A stretch of DNA of 64,000 nucleotides. Origin: Yaniella sp. Lineage in GTDB: Bacteria > Actinomycetota > Actinomycetes > Actinomycetales > Micrococcaceae. The stretch lies in NCBI RefSeq assembly GCF_030453185.1, contig NZ_JAKDKW010000002.1, positions 22,229-86,228 of the forward strand, read 5' to 3'. The translations under genes were made by a program, and so were the position numbers. This document shows positions 23,888 through 34,431 of this stretch, piece by piece. The notes below the pieces were generated by a model that ran no database searches, was not told the DNA's origin, and saw only the letters and a program-made list of their open reading frames with translations. How positions within the stretch are numbered: position 1 is the stretch's first letter; the number at the start of each line of letters is the position of its first letter.

Positions 23888-26778
23888 GCGTCCTCGGATT
23901 CACTGTCATCAGTTGGATCATAATAGTCTGGGATATCAGCCTCGACAGGGCTGTCGAACGCCTGCGAACTGCTGTGGTCTACGTGATTAGCCTTCGGCTG
24001 GGTATCTTCGCCCTTGATGTTGCCCATTACTTCGGCCAATTCATCGGGCTTGACGAGCACGTCTCGCGCTTTGGACCCTTCTGAAGGACCAACGACGCCT
24101 CGAGATTCCATGAGGTCCATCAATCGGCCGGCACGAGCAAATCCAACACGTAGCTTTCGTTGCAGCATTGAGGTTGACCCAAATTGTGAGGTGACCACAA
24201 GTTCCACTGCCTGTAGCAAGTCTTCGAGGTCATCACCGATATCTTCGTCAATAACTTTCGCCTGCTTCTCAGGCAAGACATCTTCTCGGTATTGAACCTG
24301 CATCTGTGACTTAACGTGTTCGACAACATCGCGAATCTCAGATTCGTTCACCCAGGCGCCCTGGACGCGCATAGGCTTGGACATACCCATTGGCAGGAAT
24401 AAGGCGTCACCTTGCCCCAACAATTTTTCGGCGCCAGGTTGGTCCAGTACCACTCGTGAGTCCGTCACCGAAGAGGTAGAGAAAGCCATTCGTGATGGGA
24501 CGTTTGCTTTAATCAAACCAGTCACGACATCGACAGACGGCCGCTGGGTAGCCAGAACAAGGTGGATTCCGGCTGCACGTGCCAACTGCGTGATACGTAC
24601 GACGGCATCTTCAACGTCGCGTGGTGCAACCATCATGAGGTCTGCCAGTTCATCAATGATGACTAACAAGTACGGATATGGCTTGAGCTTCCGCTTGGAA
24701 TCCGGTGGAAGTACGACTTTGCCAGCACGCACAGCATTGTTGAAATCGTCAATGTGCTTAAAACCAAAATACGCGAGGTCATCGTAACGAGTATCCATTT
24801 CGTCAACAACCCACTGGAGCACTTCAGAGGCTTTTTTGGGGTCCGTGATAATCGGGGTCACCAGGTGTGGGACACCCTGATAGGCGGTGAGTTCTACGCG
24901 TTTTGGATCCACCAGCACCATGCGAACGTCATCCGGGGTGGCACGCATCAGAATCGATGTGATCAGAGAGTTGACGAATGCCGATTTACCGGCGCCGGTT
25001 GCACCTGCAACCAAGAGGTGCGGCATTTTGGCCAGGTTGGCCATTACGTAACCGCCTTCGACGTCTTTACCCACGCCCATGACCATTGAGTGCTCGGTCT
25101 TACGTGCTGCGTTCGAACGCAGCACATCACCCAGGGCAACAATTTCCTTATCGGTGTTGGGAATTTCGACACCGATCGCAGATTTACCTGGGATTGGTGA
25201 CAGAACCCGAACATCGGTTGAGGCAACCGCATAGGCAATGTTGCGTTCCAGATTGGTAACTTTTTCTACCTTGGTCCCAGGGGAAACTTCGACTTCATAG
25301 CGTGTAACCGTCGGACCGCGTGAAAACCCGGTGACCTCGGCTTCTACTTTGAATTGACTAAAAACTGTGTCCAGGGCGGCAACTACACGGTCATTGACCG
25401 CAGACCGGTCTTTGGCAGGCGGTCCCTGAGGCAGCATATCCATGCCAGGCAGAGTGTAGGTGACATCGCCGTCGAGTTCTAGCTGTTCAGAGCGGGCAGG
25501 AATCGTTGGCAAGTTTTGCGCAGGTTTTGCAACTTCAGTAGCCGGTACTTCGGGCGTTTCTTCCCCAAGTCCTGCATTATCACGTGCCTGCTGTAGGGCA
25601 ATTTCATCTGCGGTTGGACGTCGTACGCCCGGTCGTACAGCGGGCTCTTCCGATTCATCGGAGCCTGCTTGTTCTTCCCCCACAACCTCAGTCGCAGAGT
25701 CAGCCGCTTCTTCGCCCTCGAAGAGCGACCCAAAATCCATGACTTGGGTTTGCTTATTGGCCTGGGGACGCGACACAGGAGCCGGTCCCTCTTCGACATC
25801 GCCGAGTATTTCCACGGCGGGAACAGGTTCTTCGTCGTCAATGATCGCAGAAGCGAATGCTTCGTCACCGACCAGAGGTTGGCCCTCGTCGTCAGTTTTC
25901 TGCGCGGATTTTGTACCAAATAGCCGTGCGAAGAAGCCGGGCTGTTTAGGAGCGGCTTTCGGCTGACGTTCGTGCTGGTGTAGGTACGATTGATCGTGAC
26001 CAGTGTTTGGATGCTCTGACTCTGCTTCGTCGATCGCGCGGTTTGCGTTACTGGCCCCAGAGTCTTGGCCGGTTAACCAATGATAAGAGCCCACCAGGCG
26101 ACTGGGAATCTTCCCGACCGGAGTAGCGGTGATGACGAGCACGGAGAAAAAGGCAATAAGGATGGTGAGTATCCACACCGGTACGGGGGTCACCAACGTA
26201 GCTAGTGGATCCACAATGAGATACCCGACGACGCCGCCAGAGGTAAGTTTCTCTTCGAGCGCTGCACCCATAGAAGGGTTTTCAAAGACCAGCTGGCTGA
26301 TGCTCGAGCCTGAAATCGTTGCAAAGAGCAAGCCGAAAAAGATGCGCCCGTTTGCGCTGTGTTCCTGTGGAAAACGGAAAAATCGCACAGCGATGACCAT
26401 TAAGACCAGTGGTAGCAGGATGGAAAACCAACCAAATGTACCGGCAACGACGTGGTAAATAAAGGATCCTACAGCCGGATCGCTGGCTGGCGCCCACCAG
26501 AAGGTCCAGGCGATAATCATTGCGAGAATGAGAACGAAGAATCCGGTGCCATCACGGCGTTTATCAACCGGGATGGCAACGTCTGGTCCCATTTTCCGCA
26601 CGGCACCGCCGAACGGAGTGGCTAGGGCAGACCAGAATCGCGTGACCGCCCGGACCACCCACGGTTGGGTGGTCTCAGTTACGTTATACGGGGTCTCTTC
26701 CGTTGTCGCAGTCGTCTTTTTCGATTTCGAATTAGACTTCTTGTTCGACGAACGGGCAGGGGAAGTACGTGTCGCCAT
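23866..26778 (-). CDS. ftsK: DNA translocase FtsK
   Basis: A 970-residue septal DNA pump for chromosome segregation at division. A lysine/serine-rich N-terminus is followed by about four membrane helices (residues ~80-220), an acidic low-complexity linker (~245-420), the motor with Walker A VAGATGAGKSAFVNSLI and the LVIIDELADLMM Walker B, and the DNA-reading gamma domain (VTSQFGSTSMLQRKLRVGFA). Nothing is missing. The ATG has only a weak ribosome binding site. Confidence 0.96.
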   Translation of the reverse strand: MATRTSPARSSNKKSNSKSKKTTATTEETPYNVTETTQPWVVRAVTRFWSALATPFGGAVRKMGPDVAIPVDKRRDGTGFFVLILAMIIAWTFWWAPASDPAVGSFIYHVVAGTFGWFSILLPLVLMVIAVRFFRFPQEHSANGRIFFGLLFATISGSSISQLVFENPSMGAALEEKLTSGGVVGYLIVDPLATLVTPVPVWILTILIAFFSVLVITATPVGKIPSRLVGSYHWLTGQDSGASNANRAIDEAESEHPNTGHDQSYLHQHERQPKAAPKQPGFFARLFGTKSAQKTDDEGQPLVGDEAFASAIIDDEEPVPAVEILGDVEEGPAPVSRPQANKQTQVMDFGSLFEGEEAADSATEVVGEEQAGSDESEEPAVRPGVRRPTADEIALQQARDNAGLGEETPEVPATEVAKPAQNLPTIPARSEQLELDGDVTYTLPGMDMLPQGPPAKDRSAVNDRVVAALDTVFSQFKVEAEVTGFSRGPTVTRYEVEVSPGTKVEKVTNLERNIAYAVASTDVRVLSPIPGKSAIGVEIPNTDKEIVALGDVLRSNAARKTEHSMVMGVGKDVEGGYVMANLAKMPHLLVAGATGAGKSAFVNSLITSILMRATPDDVRMVLVDPKRVELTAYQGVPHLVTPIITDPKKASEVLQWVVDEMDTRYDDLAYFGFKHIDDFNNAVRAGKVVLPPDSKRKLKPYPYLLVIIDELADLMMVAPRDVEDAVVRITQLARAAGIHLVLATQRPSVDVVTGLIKANVPSRMAFSTSSVTDSRVVLDQPGAEKLLGQGDALFLPMGMSKPMRVQGAWVNESEIRDVVEHVKSQMQVQYREDVLPEKQAKVIDEDIGDDLEDLLQAVELVVTSQFGSTSMLQRKLRVGFARAGRLMDLMESRGVVGPSEGSKARDVLVKPDELAEVMGNIKGEDTQPKANHVDHSSSQAFDSPVEADIPDYYDPTDDSESEDAWQLTGR

Positions 26779-26840
26779 ACCGTCTAGGCTACCGCTTTTG
26801 ACCGATTAAGGTCGCATCGAGGCAAGTTTTGGCTAAAAAT

Positions 26841-28529
26841 TTACGCTTCGATGACGATCGGAACGATCATCGAGCGACGTCGTAGCTTACGCGCAACCCA
26901 CGATCCCAGTGTTCGACGCATCATTTGCTGGAGCTGGTGGGTGGAGTGTTCTTTATCCGATGAGGCAGCATCTTCGAGCGCCTTAACAAGCTTTGGTTTG
27001 ATCGCGGCAAACACACCATCGTCCTCCGCCACACCACGGGAGTGGATTTCGGGACCAGAAACGACCGTTCGTGTATCACGATCAATGACCGCAATGACAG
27101 AGATAAAGCCTTCTTCGCCCAACACCTGGCGGTCTTTCAGATCATCCTCAGTGACGGCCCCAATAGAGCGTCCATCGACATACACGTATTCTGAAGCGAC
27201 TTCGCCCACTTGGCGTGCAACGCCGTCGACGAGATCGATGACACCACCGTCTCCGGTCACGATCACCTGGTCTTTGGCCACACCGGTGGCTTCGGCAATT
27301 CTGGCGTTGGCCATCAGGTGACGGTATTCACCGTGAATGGGCATCACATTTTTGGGTTTGACGATGTTGTAGCAGTACAGTAATTCGCCTTCGGATGCAT
27401 GTCCCGAGACGTGCACGTGGGCATTGCCTTTATGGATCACGTTGGCGCCGAGCTTCATCAGACCGTTAATAATGCGGGTGATAGCGTTTTCGTTGCCCGG
27501 GATCATCGAGGAAGCCAGAATGACGAGGTCGTCTTCTTGGATGGTAATTTGGCGGTGTTCATCGTTCGCCATACGCGACAGCGCTGCCATGGGTTCGCCT
27601 TGCGAACCAGTCGACATGAGTACCACTTCGTGATCTTCATAGTTGTTGACATGCTTGAGCTCGATCACGGTATTCGCAGGGATGTCCAGGTAGCCCAATT
27701 TGGAAGCGATGCCCATGTTGTTGACCATCGACCGACCGACGAAGGCAACTTTACGTCCGTGCTTTACCGCGGCATTGAGCACTTGCTGCACTCGGTGAAT
27801 ATGCGATGCGAACGAGGCAACAATGACACGACGTTGTGCTTGACCGATATATTGCTCAATAACCGGTCCGATATCTTTTTCCGTTGGGGTAAACCCGGGA
27901 ACTTCCGCATTCGTGGAGTCGGTCATGAATAAATCCACGCCCTCTTCGCCAAGTCTGGCGAAGGCACGCAGGTCCGTAATACGACCATCAAGGGGTAGCT
28001 GATCCATTTTAAAGTCACCGGTGTGCAGAATCGTGCCCGCTTCGGTACGGATAGCAATCGCGAGAGAGTCCGGGATTGAGTGGTTGACCGCCACGAATTC
28101 CAGATCAAATGGGCCAAGTTGTTCTCGGCCACCATCGTGAGCTTCCAGGGTCAGAGGCTTGATCCGATGCTGTTGCAGTTTGGATTCCACGAGCGCCAGG
28201 GTAAGTTGCGAACCGATAAGCGGGATATCCGGGTTGAGACGCAACAGGTATGGCACGGCACCAATATGGTCTTCGTGCCCGTGAGTCAGCACGATCGCTA
28301 CGATGTCGTGTAAACGCTGCTTGATGTAATCAAAGTCCGGCAGAATCAGATCGATACCGGGCTGAACTTCTTCGGGGAACAAGACCCCGGCATCAACAAT
28401 GAGCAGTTTGCCATTGAGCTCGAAGACCGTCATATTGCGACCAATATCGCCAAGTCCTCCCAGCGGCACGATACGACAGGTACCGTTTGGCAGTTTCGGT
28501 GGCTGGGCTAGTTCTTGGATTTCGGTCAT
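26841..28529 (-). CDS. rnj: Ribonuclease J
   Basis: Metallo-beta-lactamase/beta-CASP exo- and endoribonuclease (562 residues) for mRNA turnover and RNA maturation. Metal-binding HGHEDHIGAVPYLL, HTGDFKMDQLP and the beta-CASP HVSGHASEGEL segments are present, followed by the C-terminal RNase J domain. ATG 28529 (MTEIQELAQPPKLPNG) has GGAGGAAA upstream; the open frame to 28619 overlaps dapA. It is 64 bp downstream of dapA, a common actinobacterial pairing. Confidence 0.94.
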   Translation of the reverse strand: MTEIQELAQPPKLPNGTCRIVPLGGLGDIGRNMTVFELNGKLLIVDAGVLFPEEVQPGIDLILPDFDYIKQRLHDIVAIVLTHGHEDHIGAVPYLLRLNPDIPLIGSQLTLALVESKLQQHRIKPLTLEAHDGGREQLGPFDLEFVAVNHSIPDSLAIAIRTEAGTILHTGDFKMDQLPLDGRITDLRAFARLGEEGVDLFMTDSTNAEVPGFTPTEKDIGPVIEQYIGQAQRRVIVASFASHIHRVQQVLNAAVKHGRKVAFVGRSMVNNMGIASKLGYLDIPANTVIELKHVNNYEDHEVVLMSTGSQGEPMAALSRMANDEHRQITIQEDDLVILASSMIPGNENAITRIINGLMKLGANVIHKGNAHVHVSGHASEGELLYCYNIVKPKNVMPIHGEYRHLMANARIAEATGVAKDQVIVTGDGGVIDLVDGVARQVGEVASEYVYVDGRSIGAVTEDDLKDRQVLGEEGFISVIAVIDRDTRTVVSGPEIHSRGVAEDDGVFAAIKPKLVKALEDAASSDKEHSTHQLQQMMRRTLGSWVARKLRRRSMIVPIVIEA

Positions 28530-28593
28530 GGTCGCGAATTTCCTCCGTGAAAGTTTAGTGAAGTAAAGATCAGAGCGGTTTACCGTGCAAGCA

Positions 28594-29484
28594 TCATACT
28601 GTGATGCCGCCTTCGGCAAGGTCGGCTTTGATAGCGGCCTGCTCTTCAGCCGTTGCAGCTACAAGTGGCAACCGTACGCGTGCCGACGGGATGATGCCCT
28701 GCCATTGCAGCACGGTTTTGGCTGCGACAGCTCCTTGGGTATGAGTCATGACGGCGCGCTGGATCGGATCCAGTTCAAAGTGTTTTTGACGTGCGGTGGC
28801 GAAATCTCCGGCACTCGCTGCATCAACTAACTCTCGATAGGTGCGCGGTGCAGCATGTCCAGACACTGAGACAACTCCGACAGCCCCGGCAGCCATGAGC
28901 GGCAGAGTCATGCCGTCGTCCCCCGAGTAGACCGCTAGATCGGTATTAGCTAAAACCAACGTGGTCGACTGGTAGTCGGATTTGGCGTCTTTGAGCGCTA
29001 CGATATTTTGATGCTGGGCCAGTGCAATGATGGTCTCGGGCTCGATAGGCATCGTAGACCGGCCCGGAATGTCATACATCATCACCGGAAGATCGGTTGC
29101 GGACGCAATGTATTCGAAGTGCGCCTTGATACCAGCCTGATTTGGTTTGTTGTAATACGGTGTGACGAGAAGTAGACCGTCGGCCCCTGCGGCTTCGGCG
29201 CGTTTAGACAACTCAGCTGAATGCACAGTGTCATTCATTCCGGTGCCAGCGATCACTTTTGCTCGCGCACCCACTGCTTCAACGACGGCTTCAAAAACTT
29301 TGATATTCTCGTCATCGGTTAGTGTTGATGTTTCACCTGTTGTGCCGGTCACGACGAGGCCGTCAGCACCGTTATCCACCAGATAATTGGCAAGCGACTG
29401 CGCTGCATCAAGATCCAAAGCGCCGTCATCCGCAAAAGGGGTGACCATAGCTGGAACCATGGTGCCAAAAATTGGTTCTGTCAT
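28594..29484 (-). CDS. dapA: 4-hydroxy-tetrahydrodipicolinate synthase
   Basis: Schiff-base aldolase (296 residues) of lysine/DAP biosynthesis that condenses pyruvate with aspartate semialdehyde. GTTGETSTLTDDE, VTPYYNKPNQ (catalytic Tyr) and IVALKDAKSDY (Schiff-base Lys) are in the right order. ATG 29484 (MTEPIFGTMVPAMVTPF) follows GAGGTAAAG. dapB is 1.8 kb downstream on the other side; the only DapF homologue in the window looks inactive. Confidence 0.95.
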   Translation of the reverse strand: MTEPIFGTMVPAMVTPFADDGALDLDAAQSLANYLVDNGADGLVVTGTTGETSTLTDDENIKVFEAVVEAVGARAKVIAGTGMNDTVHSAELSKRAEAAGADGLLLVTPYYNKPNQAGIKAHFEYIASATDLPVMMYDIPGRSTMPIEPETIIALAQHQNIVALKDAKSDYQSTTLVLANTDLAVYSGDDGMTLPLMAAGAVGVVSVSGHAAPRTYRELVDAASAGDFATARQKHFELDPIQRAVMTHTQGAVAAKTVLQWQGIIPSARVRLPLVAATAEEQAAIKADLAEGGITV

Positions 29485-29570
29485 CTTTACCTCACCGCTA
29501 CTTGTTCGTAGGTTGTCTGAACTTCTAGTCCTCAGCTTACCTGTGACAATAGATGAAAACACCATAGGTC

Positions 29571-29589
29571 ACACGAATGTGATTCGTGT
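29571..29589. promoter_or_regulatory. 8-3-8 perfect palindrome in the dapA divergent region
   Basis: ACACGAATGTGATTCGTGT has perfect 8-bp arms around GTG. It lies 30 bp before the + strand membrane protein start and about 87 bp before dapA on the other strand, so it could control either or both. I see no regulator gene next to it. Confidence 0.5.
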
Positions 29590-29619
29590 TAACCAACGTT
29601 CGTCAGAAAGTTGCACCGC

Positions 29620-30846
29620 ATGCGTCCTTTTGATGCGCCAGGTCGGATTACCGGCCTCGATACAGCTCGCGCTGTTGCGATATTGGGCATGATTGCCACT
29701 CACATTTTCCCACTCTTGCAATCGGAACCCGACGGTACACTGTTGCCGACGTGGGTGGGTACAAGTTTGACAGGCGTATCCTCTGCATTGTTTGTTGTGT
29801 TGGCCGGTGTTGGCCTGACGTTGCTAACTAAGAATACAACCGATGTATTCACATCAAGGATGCAGCTCTCCTTGCGGGCACTCGCCCTGATAATGATTGG
29901 CCTATTGCTAGGTCATGCTGGCTCGAATGTAGCCATCATTCTGGTGCACTATGGCGTATTGTTCTTCCTCGCCATGTGGTGCATCCAGTTGTCATCACGG
30001 GCCTTGACCGTCATGGCTGTTTCTTGGGTGGTCCTGTCACCGATACTGCACGGGGTTCTGACCCGGTTCATGCAGCTTCAAGCTGGCGGAACCACAAGCT
30101 ATGTAGAGAACTGGAGGCTGTGGACCTCTCCGACCCTGTTGGACGTTGTACAGCAACCGGTACTGATGCTGTGGGACATCTTCTTTACCGGGTACTATCC
30201 GGTGATTTCATTTTTCGGGTATGTGCTGCTCGGAATGGCGATCGGTCGCACCAATATGCACAAATGGTCGATCGGTGTGCGTCTTCTGGCCATCGGTGGC
30301 TTGAGCTATGGTGTGTGTCGCGGACTCGCTGCGTGGTTACTCACCGATTCAGCCTTCGCGAATCGCATTGCGCATGCAACGGGGGTACCGGTGGAGCAGC
30401 TGCCGGCCATGAGTACGACGGGTGCGAGTGTTAACACTGACTTAGCCATGGGGGCTCCCCACTGGTATGGCCTTGCTGTCCCCCATTCTGGAGCACCCTT
30501 GGATATCTATTCGACAGCCGGGGCGGCGATGGCGGTTATCGGATTCTTCCTGCTCATAACCCGGATGGGACTGGTGCGCAAGATCCTCTTCCCGCTCAGC
30601 GCCGCTGGCAGGGTTGCTTTGACTGCCTACGTCGTGCATGTCCTCGTGACCGGATTATGGCCGACCAACTGGAGCCAGACTCTGCACGTTGATGACCCGA
30701 TGTTCACCGATGCGTGGATCATGCTGATCGTGCACTGGGTGATAGTGGTGGCAATCGGTGTCACCGTGCATTTTGCCGGAGTTCGAGGACCCTTGGAGTC
30801 CCTACTACGGAAGGTTTCTAGCGTCGGATCGGCCGCGAAACGTTAG
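29620..30846 (+). CDS. Polytopic membrane protein, DUF1624/DUF418-like (acyltransferase-type)
   Basis: A 408-residue membrane protein with about ten hydrophobic helices. Its start, RITGLDTARAVAILGMIATH, resembles the R-x-xx-LD-xx-RG-x-A segment of HGSNAT-like (DUF1624) and YeiB/DUF418 proteins, thought to transfer acyl groups across the membrane; the late segment AAGRVALTAYVVHVLV fits too. ATG 29620 (MRPFDAPGR) is preferred; a TTG three codons earlier is possible. The gene is divergent from dapA, and its end overlaps the convergent TPR gene by 4 bp. The substrate is unknown. Confidence 0.68.
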   Translation: MRPFDAPGRITGLDTARAVAILGMIATHIFPLLQSEPDGTLLPTWVGTSLTGVSSALFVVLAGVGLTLLTKNTTDVFTSRMQLSLRALALIMIGLLLGHAGSNVAIILVHYGVLFFLAMWCIQLSSRALTVMAVSWVVLSPILHGVLTRFMQLQAGGTTSYVENWRLWTSPTLLDVVQQPVLMLWDIFFTGYYPVISFFGYVLLGMAIGRTNMHKWSIGVRLLAIGGLSYGVCRGLAAWLLTDSAFANRIAHATGVPVEQLPAMSTTGASVNTDLAMGAPHWYGLAVPHSGAPLDIYSTAGAAMAVIGFFLLITRMGLVRKILFPLSAAGRVALTAYVVHVLVTGLWPTNWSQTLHVDDPMFTDAWIMLIVHWVIVVAIGVTVHFAGVRGPLESLLRKVSSVGSAAKR

Positions 30847-31286
30847 GCGCTGTGATACATACTGATAGCGTCGCGTAGGGCTGCTCGGGCACGTTTACGA
30901 TCGCCGGCGGCATCGTAGGCAAGGCCAAGGCGGTACCAGCTGCGCCAATTATCCGGGTCGGCTTCCGTTTCGAGTCGATAAATTTCAAATTCTTGGTCTG
31001 CGGAGTCACGATCAATTCGACCCCGTACTCGGGGCAGATTATCTTCGGGAAGTTTGCCTTCGGTATCGAGAATTCCGGCCAATTTTTCTGTATTGGCTCC
31101 GAAACGGATCTCGCGAATGAGCGCCCAAATGCCGAAGATCACGATCGCTACGACCGCGAATCCCAGCACTTTAGCGATCCAGTTATCCGCGATAATAAAA
31201 GCGAGGGCGGACCATAGTGCCAAAAATGCGAAGAGCAGTGTCAGCGCCGTCAGCAGTGCAACAGCTATTTTGTTTTTCATCTGCAT
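30843..31286 (-). CDS. Two-helix membrane protein with a TPR-like repeat
   Basis: A 147-residue protein with two N-terminal membrane helices (ALLTALTLLFAFLALWSALAF and VLGFAVVAIVIFGIWAL) and a cytoplasmic tail whose end reads as one tetratricopeptide repeat (NWRSWYRLGLAYDAAGDRKRARAALRDAI). Its ATG overlaps the dapB stop (TAATG), so the two are translationally coupled. No specific function is recognised; similar genes follow dapB in other Micrococcales as conserved hypotheticals. Confidence 0.75.
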   Translation of the reverse strand: MQMKNKIAVALLTALTLLFAFLALWSALAFIIADNWIAKVLGFAVVAIVIFGIWALIREIRFGANTEKLAGILDTEGKLPEDNLPRVRGRIDRDSADQEFEIYRLETEADPDNWRSWYRLGLAYDAAGDRKRARAALRDAISMYHSA

Positions 31287-32062
31287 TAGTCCAAGTCGAG
31301 ATAAGCGTCTAGGCCATAAGACAGGCCAGGACGAGAGGCAACGGTTCGCAGGCCAAGCAGGACACCCGGCATGTAGGACGAACGGTCAAAAGCATCATGC
31401 CGTAGCACTAGCTGCTGGCCGGGCGTACCCATGAGTACTTCTTGATGCGCTTCTAAACCTGCCAGGCGTACCGCATGCACGTTGATACCTGAGACCTTTG
31501 CGCCACGTGCATGGTCTGGATCATGTTCCGTAGCGTCAGGCGAAAGACCGACACCCGCCTGTTCGCGAGCATCAGCAATCATCTCGGCAGTGCGCACTGC
31601 GGTCCCTGATGGGGCATCGATTTTGTTCGGGTGGTGCATCTCAATGACTTCAACCGACTCGAAATACGGGGCCGCTTGGGCAGCGAATCGGGTCGCGAGA
31701 ACGGAGCCAATCGAAAAATTGGGCGCAATTAATACGCCGACGTTCGGGTGTTCAGCGAGGTGATCTTCTAAAACCGACCGCTTATCCGGGGTCCAACCGG
31801 ACGTACCGATCACGGTATGGAGCCCGTTATTGACCGCAAATTGTACAACCTTGGAAGAAACATCGGGCACTGTCAGGTCGAGAACGTGGGTTGCACCAGC
31901 TGCGCTGATATCGTCTAGCGGATGCTTCGAGGAAAGTTTGGCTACCAGTGCCATATCATCAGCCGCGTTGACGGCGTCGATGGCGAACTGTCCCATTTTC
32001 CCGGTGGCGCCTACCAGCGCTACTTTGACGGGGTCTTGTGCAGGATTTTTTTCAGAGGACAT
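31286..32062 (-). CDS. dapB: 4-hydroxy-tetrahydrodipicolinate reductase
   Basis: NAD(P)H-dependent reductase (258 residues) that follows DapA. VALVGATGKMGQFAIDAV is the nucleotide-binding loop and EMHHPNKIDAPSGTA holds the catalytic His and Lys. I chose ATG 32062 (MSSEKNPAQDPVKV); a TTG six codons earlier is open. It is separated from pnp by a strong terminator. Confidence 0.94.
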   Translation of the reverse strand: MSSEKNPAQDPVKVALVGATGKMGQFAIDAVNAADDMALVAKLSSKHPLDDISAAGATHVLDLTVPDVSSKVVQFAVNNGLHTVIGTSGWTPDKRSVLEDHLAEHPNVGVLIAPNFSIGSVLATRFAAQAAPYFESVEVIEMHHPNKIDAPSGTAVRTAEMIADAREQAGVGLSPDATEHDPDHARGAKVSGINVHAVRLAGLEAHQEVLMGTPGQQLVLRHDAFDRSSYMPGVLLGLRTVASRPGLSYGLDAYLDLD

Positions 32063-32130
32063 ATGGCCTAGCTTAGTCAATGTTGTGAGCGCCGCACCGA
32101 GTGCTGCAGCAGAGGTTTGTTTTGCACGGC

Positions 32131-32169
32131 AAAACGCCGGACCAAACGGTCTGTTCGGTCCGGCGTTTT
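32131..32169 (-). terminator. Intrinsic terminator after pnp
   Basis: AAAACGCCGGACC (32131-32143) pairs perfectly with GGTCCGGCGTTTT (32157-32169), a 13-bp stem ending in four Ts on the minus strand. It lies 17 bp after the pnp stop and would also be active on the plus strand. Confidence 0.85.
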
Positions 32170-32185
32170 ATGCTGTCAAAAGGCT

Positions 32186-34411
32186 TTAGCCTTCTTCACC
32201 GTCTTCATCAATGACGGGTACCAGCGAAAGTTTGCCGCGGTCATCAACCTTGGCGATTTCAACTTGAAGTTTGCTACCGACTGCAACAATGTCGTCAACT
32301 TCGTCAACACGTTTGCCATCGTTGAGTTTGCGCAACTCGGAGATGTGTAGCAGGCCATCTTTACCCGGGGTCAGCGAAATGAAGGCGCCGAAACTCGTGG
32401 TCTTGACCACGGTGCCCAAATAGCGTTCACCTGCTTCTGGAACCTGTGGGTTCGCGATGGCATTGATGGTATCGCGAGCCTCTTCAGCTGCTTTACCTTC
32501 GGTCGAACCAATCAACACGGTGCCGTCATCTTCAATGCTGATGTCCGCTCCGGTGTCTTCTTGGATCTGGTTGATCATTTTACCCTTCGGCCCAATGACC
32601 TCACCGATCTTATCTACCGGGATCTTGACCGAGAGGATACGTGGAGCGGTTGGGCTCATGTCGTCGGCTTCATCAATGACCGAGTCCATGACCGACAGGA
32701 TGTGAAGACGTGCTTCACGAGCCTGAGTCAAGGCGGCTGCCAAGACATCGGCTGGAATACCATCAAGTTTGGTGTCCAGCTGAATGGCGGTGATGAAGTC
32801 CTTGGTACCGGCGACCTTGAAGTCCATATCGCCCATGGCGTCTTCAGCACCCAGGATGTCAGTCAACGCAGCATAACGTGTTTCGTTGTCCACGGTGTCG
32901 GATACCAGGCCCATAGCAATGCCTGCAACGGATGCACGCAATGGCACACCAGAGTTGAACAGGGACAGCGTTGAGGCACAGACCGAGCCCATGGAGGTCG
33001 AGCCGTTAGAAGCCAGCGCTTCGGATACCTGACGAATCGCGTAAGGAAATTCCTCGCGAGATGGAAGCACCGGCAAGATGGCGCGCTCAGCCAATGCACC
33101 GTGACCAATTTCGCGACGTTTTGGTGAACCAACGCGTCCGGTCTCACCCACCGAGTATGGCGGGAAGTTGTAGTGGTGCATGTAGCGTTTGGAGGTTTCT
33201 GGGCTCAGGGAGTCCAGTTGCTGCTCCATTTTGAGCATGTTCAGGGTAGTGACACCCATAATCTGTGTTTCGCCACGTTCGAAGATTGCCGAACCGTGAA
33301 CGCGTGGCAGAACTTCTACCTCAGCGGTCAGCTGGCGAATATCGGTTAGACCACGACCATCAATGCGCACCTGTTCGGTCAAAACGCGCTGACGCACGAT
33401 GTGACGAGTGACCGCACCGTAGGCCTTGACGATTTCGTCATGGCGCTCGGCGTATGGCTTCCCTTCACCGGCTAGTGCCTCAACGACTTCTTGATGGTAT
33501 TCATCAGAGGCCGCTTCGCGTTCCTGTTTATCGGCAATCGAGAAGATTTCAGTCAAACGTGTTTCGGCGTAATCCTTGACGGCGTCGAAAGCATCCTGCT
33601 GGAATGCCACGAACAGTGGGATTTCAACCGGTGCTTTTGCAGCACGGTCGGCTAGGTCTGCCTGGGTGTCGCAGAGGACCTTGATGAACGGTTTTGCCGC
33701 TTCGAGGCCTTCAGCAACGATTTCTTCGGTTGGAGCGGAGACGCCCTTACCGTTGATCATTTCCCATGCGCCTTCAGGTGCTTCGGCTTCAACCATCATG
33801 ACGGCGATGTCGCCATCGTCAGAAACGCGACCGGCGACTGCCATGTTGAACACAGCATTTTGGAGCTGCGAGTGCTTCGGGAAGGCTACCCACTGGGTAT
33901 CGCCGTTCTCGTCAGCAACCAGAGCAACACGTACGGCACCGATTGGGCCGGCAAAGTCCATGCCGGAAAGTGTGGTCGACATCGACGCTGCGTTAATTGC
34001 GACGGTGTCATAAACCTCGTCTGGTGCAATCGAAGTCACGGTGATAACAACTTGGACCTCGTTGCGAATGCCATCGGCAAAAGCCGGGCGCAATGGGCGG
34101 TCAATCAGACGTGCCGTCAAAATAGCATCTGTCGGTGGACGGGCTTCACGACGGAAGAATGAACCCGGGATCTTACCGGCTGCATACTGACGTTCTTCAA
34201 CATCAACGGTCAGCGGGAAGAAGTCGAAACCTTCACGTGGGTTTTTGCCAAAGGTGGTGGTCGATAACATCGATGTGTCTTCGTCAATCGACACCATCGT
34301 TGCGCCAGCGGCCTGCTTGGCCAGACGACCGGTTTCGAAACGTACGGTACGAGTACCGTATTTGCCATTATCAATAACGGCTTCTGCAAATTGAATTTCT
34401 GGACCTTCCAT
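32186..34411 (-). CDS. pnp: Polynucleotide phosphorylase / guanosine pentaphosphate synthetase
   Basis: Phosphorolytic 3'-5' exoribonuclease (741 residues), which in Actinobacteria may also handle (p)ppGpp precursors. Two RNase PH domains ([16 protein letters not shown] ... and [17 protein letters not shown] ...), the KH domain ([20 protein letters not shown], near residue 600) and the S1 domain ([26 protein letters not shown]) are all present. ATG 34411 follows AAAGGAGAC. Its leader between rpsO and the start is unusually structured. Confidence 0.96.
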   Translation of the reverse strand: MEGPEIQFAEAVIDNGKYGTRTVRFETGRLAKQAAGATMVSIDEDTSMLSTTTFGKNPREGFDFFPLTVDVEERQYAAGKIPGSFFRREARPPTDAILTARLIDRPLRPAFADGIRNEVQVVITVTSIAPDEVYDTVAINAASMSTTLSGMDFAGPIGAVRVALVADENGDTQWVAFPKHSQLQNAVFNMAVAGRVSDDGDIAVMMVEAEAPEGAWEMINGKGVSAPTEEIVAEGLEAAKPFIKVLCDTQADLADRAAKAPVEIPLFVAFQQDAFDAVKDYAETRLTEIFSIADKQEREAASDEYHQEVVEALAGEGKPYAERHDEIVKAYGAVTRHIVRQRVLTEQVRIDGRGLTDIRQLTAEVEVLPRVHGSAIFERGETQIMGVTTLNMLKMEQQLDSLSPETSKRYMHHYNFPPYSVGETGRVGSPKRREIGHGALAERAILPVLPSREEFPYAIRQVSEALASNGSTSMGSVCASTLSLFNSGVPLRASVAGIAMGLVSDTVDNETRYAALTDILGAEDAMGDMDFKVAGTKDFITAIQLDTKLDGIPADVLAAALTQAREARLHILSVMDSVIDEADDMSPTAPRILSVKIPVDKIGEVIGPKGKMINQIQEDTGADISIEDDGTVLIGSTEGKAAEEARDTINAIANPQVPEAGERYLGTVVKTTSFGAFISLTPGKDGLLHISELRKLNDGKRVDEVDDIVAVGSKLQVEIAKVDDRGKLSLVPVIDEDGEEG

Positions 34412-34431
34412 AGGTCTCCTTTCATACAATC

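Noticed and set aside
23866-26778. Phage or mobile origin for the FtsK/holin-like genes
   Set aside because: FtsK is the complete cell-division form in its conserved neighbourhood, and the holin-like gene at 61.4 kb has no phage neighbours.
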